From Vermamoeba vermiformis (lineage: Eukaryota; Tubulinea; Echinamoebida), in assembly GCA_045837725.1 (NCBI GenBank), contig JBEWZL010000157.1:20698-84697 (forward strand): a stretch of DNA of 64,000 nt. The letters run 5' to 3'. Made by a program: the position numbers and the translations under genes. This document shows positions 61,120 through 64,000 of the stretch, piece after piece. Within the stretch, counting starts at the first letter, position 1. Each line of letters begins with the position of its first letter. The notes under the pieces are model-generated. The model was not told the origin of the DNA, ran no database searches, and saw only the letters and a program-made list of their open reading frames with translations.

Positions 61120-62740
61120 TTATTCGCTACTGTCATCGGATGAAAGCTCCATTTCATTGCCGGACAACTGGTTGATCTTCTCCATGCACTCGGCAGTGTG
61201 CAATTCTGCTATGTTTGAGTCCTCCTGACAGACAAGACATGCCTTATAAGTTTCACATATCTCACAGGTCCAAAATTTGTGGTTGACTCGATATATTTTC
61301 TGACATGTCGTACATGTACGCTGCTGGATCCAGTGCTGTTCCTTCTGTTTTTTCTTCTCAGCTGCCTCAGCTTTCTCTTTTTGAGCATCCTGTTTGTCCT
61401 TCTTGACTTGCTCTCTCTTCTGCTTGGCAGCATTCTTCTCTTCTTGCAATTTCTTGGCCTCAGCCTCGACTTTTTCAGCGTGTTCCAGCATTTCAGAACC
61501 AAGCATCAGTTTGTTCTTGGCAGCAGAGCGTCCTTGCCTGGGCTTTGTCTTGTTTGTGTTGGAGGTCACAACCTCCTTAACTGTGTCCACCATTGACAAG
61601 AACTGTTTCTCTTCGGGCGGAGTAGCCTTCGACTTTTGTTGCCACAGGTACGCGTTGACAAATTTGTCGCGTATCACCTTTTCATCAAAGGGCCAGATGC
61701 CTGTGTGCTTGAATCCAGCTTGAATGACCTCTTTTGTGAATATTTGGGACTTGTTCTCTTCAAGTATCTCCTCAAGCATACCATCCATTGTCCCCAGAGA
61801 TTAGTCGCTTCATTCTTTCCCACTCGACACTTTTGCGCATGTTGAATTTGAATGAGGCAAATATGACGTCATCAAGAGGTTGAAGCAAATGGGTAGTATG
61901 AGCAGGTAGGTACAGTGGCTGAATATTGTTATCCACCATTAGTTTGCAACTGGAAAGCTCAAGGTGGGTACTGTGTCGATCAAGAAGTAAGAGCGCTGGT
62001 CGATTGGCCTTGAAGGCGTTAAGTTGCTCCACAAGTGCTGCTATAATTTGCTTCCATAATTCATTTGTTATAAATCCATTAGCAGTAGTTGCATAATAAG
62101 TGGGGCTAGAGCTCCTGGTAAGGCGAAGCTGTGGTATGACAGGAATCGTCGTGCCCTTGCCCGTGTCACCTTTTGACATCTCTTTGTAGATCAGCACGGT
62201 CATCCATACTCTGCCAGACGCAGCAACAAAAGGCAATATAGTTCGTAGGTGACCTTTGGGAGTATTCATCCTCCCTTGCTTTTTTGACTTGGCACTCATT
62301 AGTAGCTTGCGAACTTCTGAATCATTGAACTTACATGGAGATTCGTCTGCATTAATGATGAAGTCCTCAGAATAATCGTTTTGAGCCAATAACTTCTTGT
62401 ATATAGCAATGAATTGATTTAATACATCAGGAGAGACTGAATTAACACGACCCATGTCAAGACCTTTTCCAAACGTGTGTGATATGAGATCGCCGCGTCG
62501 TTTTACAAATCCAGAAAACCAATGATCGCCTCGCCAATTGTCATCTAATTTCCAAATTGTCCGCACAAATGTTAAGAACATGGTACGTGAGAAAGGCATT
62601 CCAACTGCCGAGAAGGCCAAAATTATCGCACAAAGTCGTTTTTCTTCCTCATCTGAAAACTTGCGATTTCCATGTTGCTTATTTTTTTGTTTTTTTGAAC
62701 GCTGATAAGCCTTACGTAATGTTTCAAATTTGATATTATT
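61120..62740 (-). CDS. DDE_1-family transposase with C-terminal Cys-rich finger (one frame break)
   Basis: The reading begins near 62735 (KFETLRKAYQRSKKQKN), without a clear ATG. A CENP-B-type helix-turn-helix region follows (HWFSGFVKRRGDLISHTFG). The catalytic core has INADESPCKF (first Asp), LLLDRHSTHLELSS (second Asp) and PAHTTHLLQPLDD (third acidic residue), the DDE_1 pattern of pogo/Tigger/Jerky-type transposases. Then come IQAGFKHTGIWPFDEKVIRD, a long Lys/Glu/Ala coiled coil, and a Cys-rich end (CTTCQKIYR...CEICETYKACLVC), likely zinc-binding. At about 61800 the frame changes by one base at a GGGG run, so as written the protein is cut before the coiled coil. It is either inactive by mutation or a sequence error. 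No introns needed. Confidence 0.75.
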
Positions 62741-62950
62741 ATTTGCACTAATTTAGCAAATAATTTTGCGAGCGGAGGATTCTCCCGCCGAAATCCGCTG
62801 GTTGATCAGTGTGAATAATTCGCCGTACTTGCTCATCAAGAAATAAATATATCTCTTATTAAAATTAATATACACTAGTGTGGTCTAGTGTTTAATATAA
62901 AATAAATTTATTTCTGTTATTGTTGCGCGGGAGATAATGAGCAAAAACGG

Positions 62951-62994
62951 CGGGGACAAATTCGGGGGGTGGGGACAAAATCGGGGAGTCACTC
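62951..62994 (-). repeat. Right terminal inverted repeat of the transposon
   Basis: The reverse complement begins GAGTGACTCCCCGATTTTGT and again holds two tandem units (ATTTTGTCCCC and AATTTGTCCCC). Confidence 0.9.
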
Positions 62995-62997
62995 TAA

Positions 62998-63981
62998 AGT
63001 GCTCTACGGTAATTTAAAAAAATTTACTTTTTTGCGAAGTTGCTATTTTTGGTACCAAGTTGGTAGCAAGTTGTTACCGACTTGTTCCGGCGAGCTTCCT
63101 CGCACTTCTTTGCAGCTGAAACAAGTGGATAGCAGTGGAGGGGTACTGTGTACACTACTATCCACTTGTTCTAGCTTGAACGGAGGTGTTTTTTTGTTGT
63201 TTCAAAGTTGCTACGAAGTTGCACTGCAGCAGGAACTTTCGTAGGTAACTTCTGTGCGAGCTTCCACGAAGAGCTGCGGAGTTCGCGCCAACGGCTTGCA
63301 GTAATACCACTGCAATGGACACTGCAACGGAAGTCGCCAGCTCAAAATACTGCCGTTAAAAAAAATCTATTTTTGGTTCAAGTTGCTTACAACTTCGTAG
63401 GAACTTTTGCTGAAAAGTAAATTTGTTTATTTTAGCGAAGAACGCTTTATGTGTTCCTCTCACTGCAAAAAGTTGCCTTTTTTTCTTGGAAATGACTATC
63501 TGTACATTGTCATTCATTGCAAGCTGTAATTGGCAAAGCACCTTTTCCAGCTCTACTTTGTGTTGAAGAGTTGGTGGTGAAGGCCATTTCTTCATAAACC
63601 GATTCTTTGAGTTCCATATTAAATGGACTGTCATCATGGATCAATCAATAGAGCCAAGGCTGACTATGAATGACTGGGAATGCTTGATAATTATTCCTTT
63701 TTTGGTTAAGAGATCCACAACTATTTTGTATTGAAAGAAATTGTTGTGGATTGAAGGAAATTTTGATTGAGCAACAGTTGAAGATATTTAAAGAATGACT
63801 CTTCACCGAATCCTCATAACGGCAGGTAAAATAAAAAGAAAAAATGGTAAAAAATTCTGTTTTTTATTTTATTCTTGTTGTTGCACGCCATGGGTTGTCC
63901 GTAATGGAGCACTCTGGATAAATTGTAACGGTCACTTTAGAGATCTGTCACTGTTAATGCGTGCCGTTTGTCCACACACTC
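62998..63981. other. Subtelomeric sequence without clear genes
   Basis: About 980 bp between the transposon and the terminal repeats. The words AAGTTGCTA/GTAGCAACTT and GAGCTTCC recur on both strands, giving fold-back potential (63020-63420). A minus-strand open frame at 63356-63637 (MTVHLIWNSKNRFMKKWPS) could be a fragment of a subtelomeric gene, but nothing in it is recognisable. Confidence 0.4.
63120..63170. repeat. Hairpin-forming inverted repeat
   Basis: AACAAGTGGATAG (63120-63132) and CTATCCACTTGTT (63158-63170) are perfect 13-bp inverted copies with a 25-bp loop that itself contains GTACTGTGTAC. It lies in subtelomeric sequence outside the transposon. Confidence 0.8.
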
Positions 63982-64000
63982 TTATGGGTTAGGGTTAGGG
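63982..64000 (+). repeat. TTAGGG telomeric-type repeats at the window end
   Basis: One variant unit TTATGGG is followed by two perfect TTAGGG units up to the last base. The G-rich strand points right, as at a right-hand chromosome end. Only two full units are visible, so an internal telomere-like tract cannot be excluded. Confidence 0.75.

Larger units (their letters stand above)
60972..62994 (-). mobile_element. DNA transposon with DDE_1 (pogo/Tigger-like) transposase
   Basis: The 2,023-bp element is bounded by terminal inverted repeats (60972-61014 and 62951-62994), identical over the outer 24 bases (GAGTGACTCCCCGATTTTGT, then CCCC) and about 14/19 further in. It is flanked on both sides by the trinucleotide TAA (60969-60971 and 62995-62997), a candidate target-site duplication. 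It carries one minus-strand transposase gene and no cargo. It lies about 1 kb from terminal TTAGGG repeats. Confidence 0.85.

Noticed and set aside
60960-62998. A simple TA target duplication as expected for Tc1/pogo elements.
   Set aside because: The right flank after the symmetric TIR end reads TAA and the left reads TAA before it; TA alone does not fit both sides with equal TIR ends.

Overview
The window is a gene-dense piece of a nuclear genome from a eukaryote, most likely unicellular. Coding genes lie on both strands and carry many short introns (about 40-110 bp, typically GTACGT/GTAAGT...AG). Intergenic gaps are often under 300 bp, and spacers and introns are AT-rich. The gene set includes ribosomal protein eL42, MYG1, MO25, a MARK-type kinase, a Slo-type potassium channel, a SID-1-like membrane protein, a Speedy/RINGO-like protein and de novo purine enzymes. 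This excludes bacteria and suits a lineage near the opisthokonts or amoebozoans; I cannot name the organism. The last bases are TTAGGG repeats reading toward the right edge, so the right end is probably subtelomeric.

Layout, left to right. 0-9.3 kb: end of a UBX-type paralogue, an F-box/HEAT-repeat (importin-like) gene and two further F-box-like genes. 9.7-14.3 kb: an APH-fold small-molecule kinase, a degenerate Rho GTPase and a steroid 5-alpha-reductase-like gene whose largest intron contains an antisense eL42 gene. 14.3-18.8 kb: a GC-rich candidate structured RNA, a UBX-domain protein and an LRR protein. 19-24 kb: thioredoxin reductase, MYG1, a small ORF and a secreted protein. 24.5-32.4 kb: Slo/BK-like channel, DoxX-like membrane protein, FLYWCH-like zinc finger and SID-1-like protein. 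32.5-42.4 kb: Speedy/RINGO-like protein, MARK-like kinase, LRR protein, mitochondrial PPR protein and MO25-like protein. 42.5-50.5 kb: tail-anchored F-box protein, EF-hand/pseudokinase protein and two more F-box proteins. 50.6-59 kb: a head-to-head purine locus. 59-64 kb: secreted M43-like metalloprotease, a DDE transposon with good terminal inverted repeats, and subtelomeric sequence.

Themes. The purine pair encodes steps 2 to 5 of IMP synthesis from one shared 186-bp promoter gap: a GARS-GART-AIRS trifunctional protein and FGAM synthase. Six F-box-like genes plus two LRR genes suggest expansion of SCF substrate adaptors. A MARK-like kinase with an LKB1-type T-loop and an MO25-like scaffold lie 3.5 kb apart. 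Several otherwise good gene models need a one-base reading-frame correction, usually at a short homopolymer. This points to residual consensus indels, though programmed frameshifting is not excluded.

Limits: exon borders were read by eye and exact ends of first and last exons may be off. Functional names rest on motif recognition, not on database searches.
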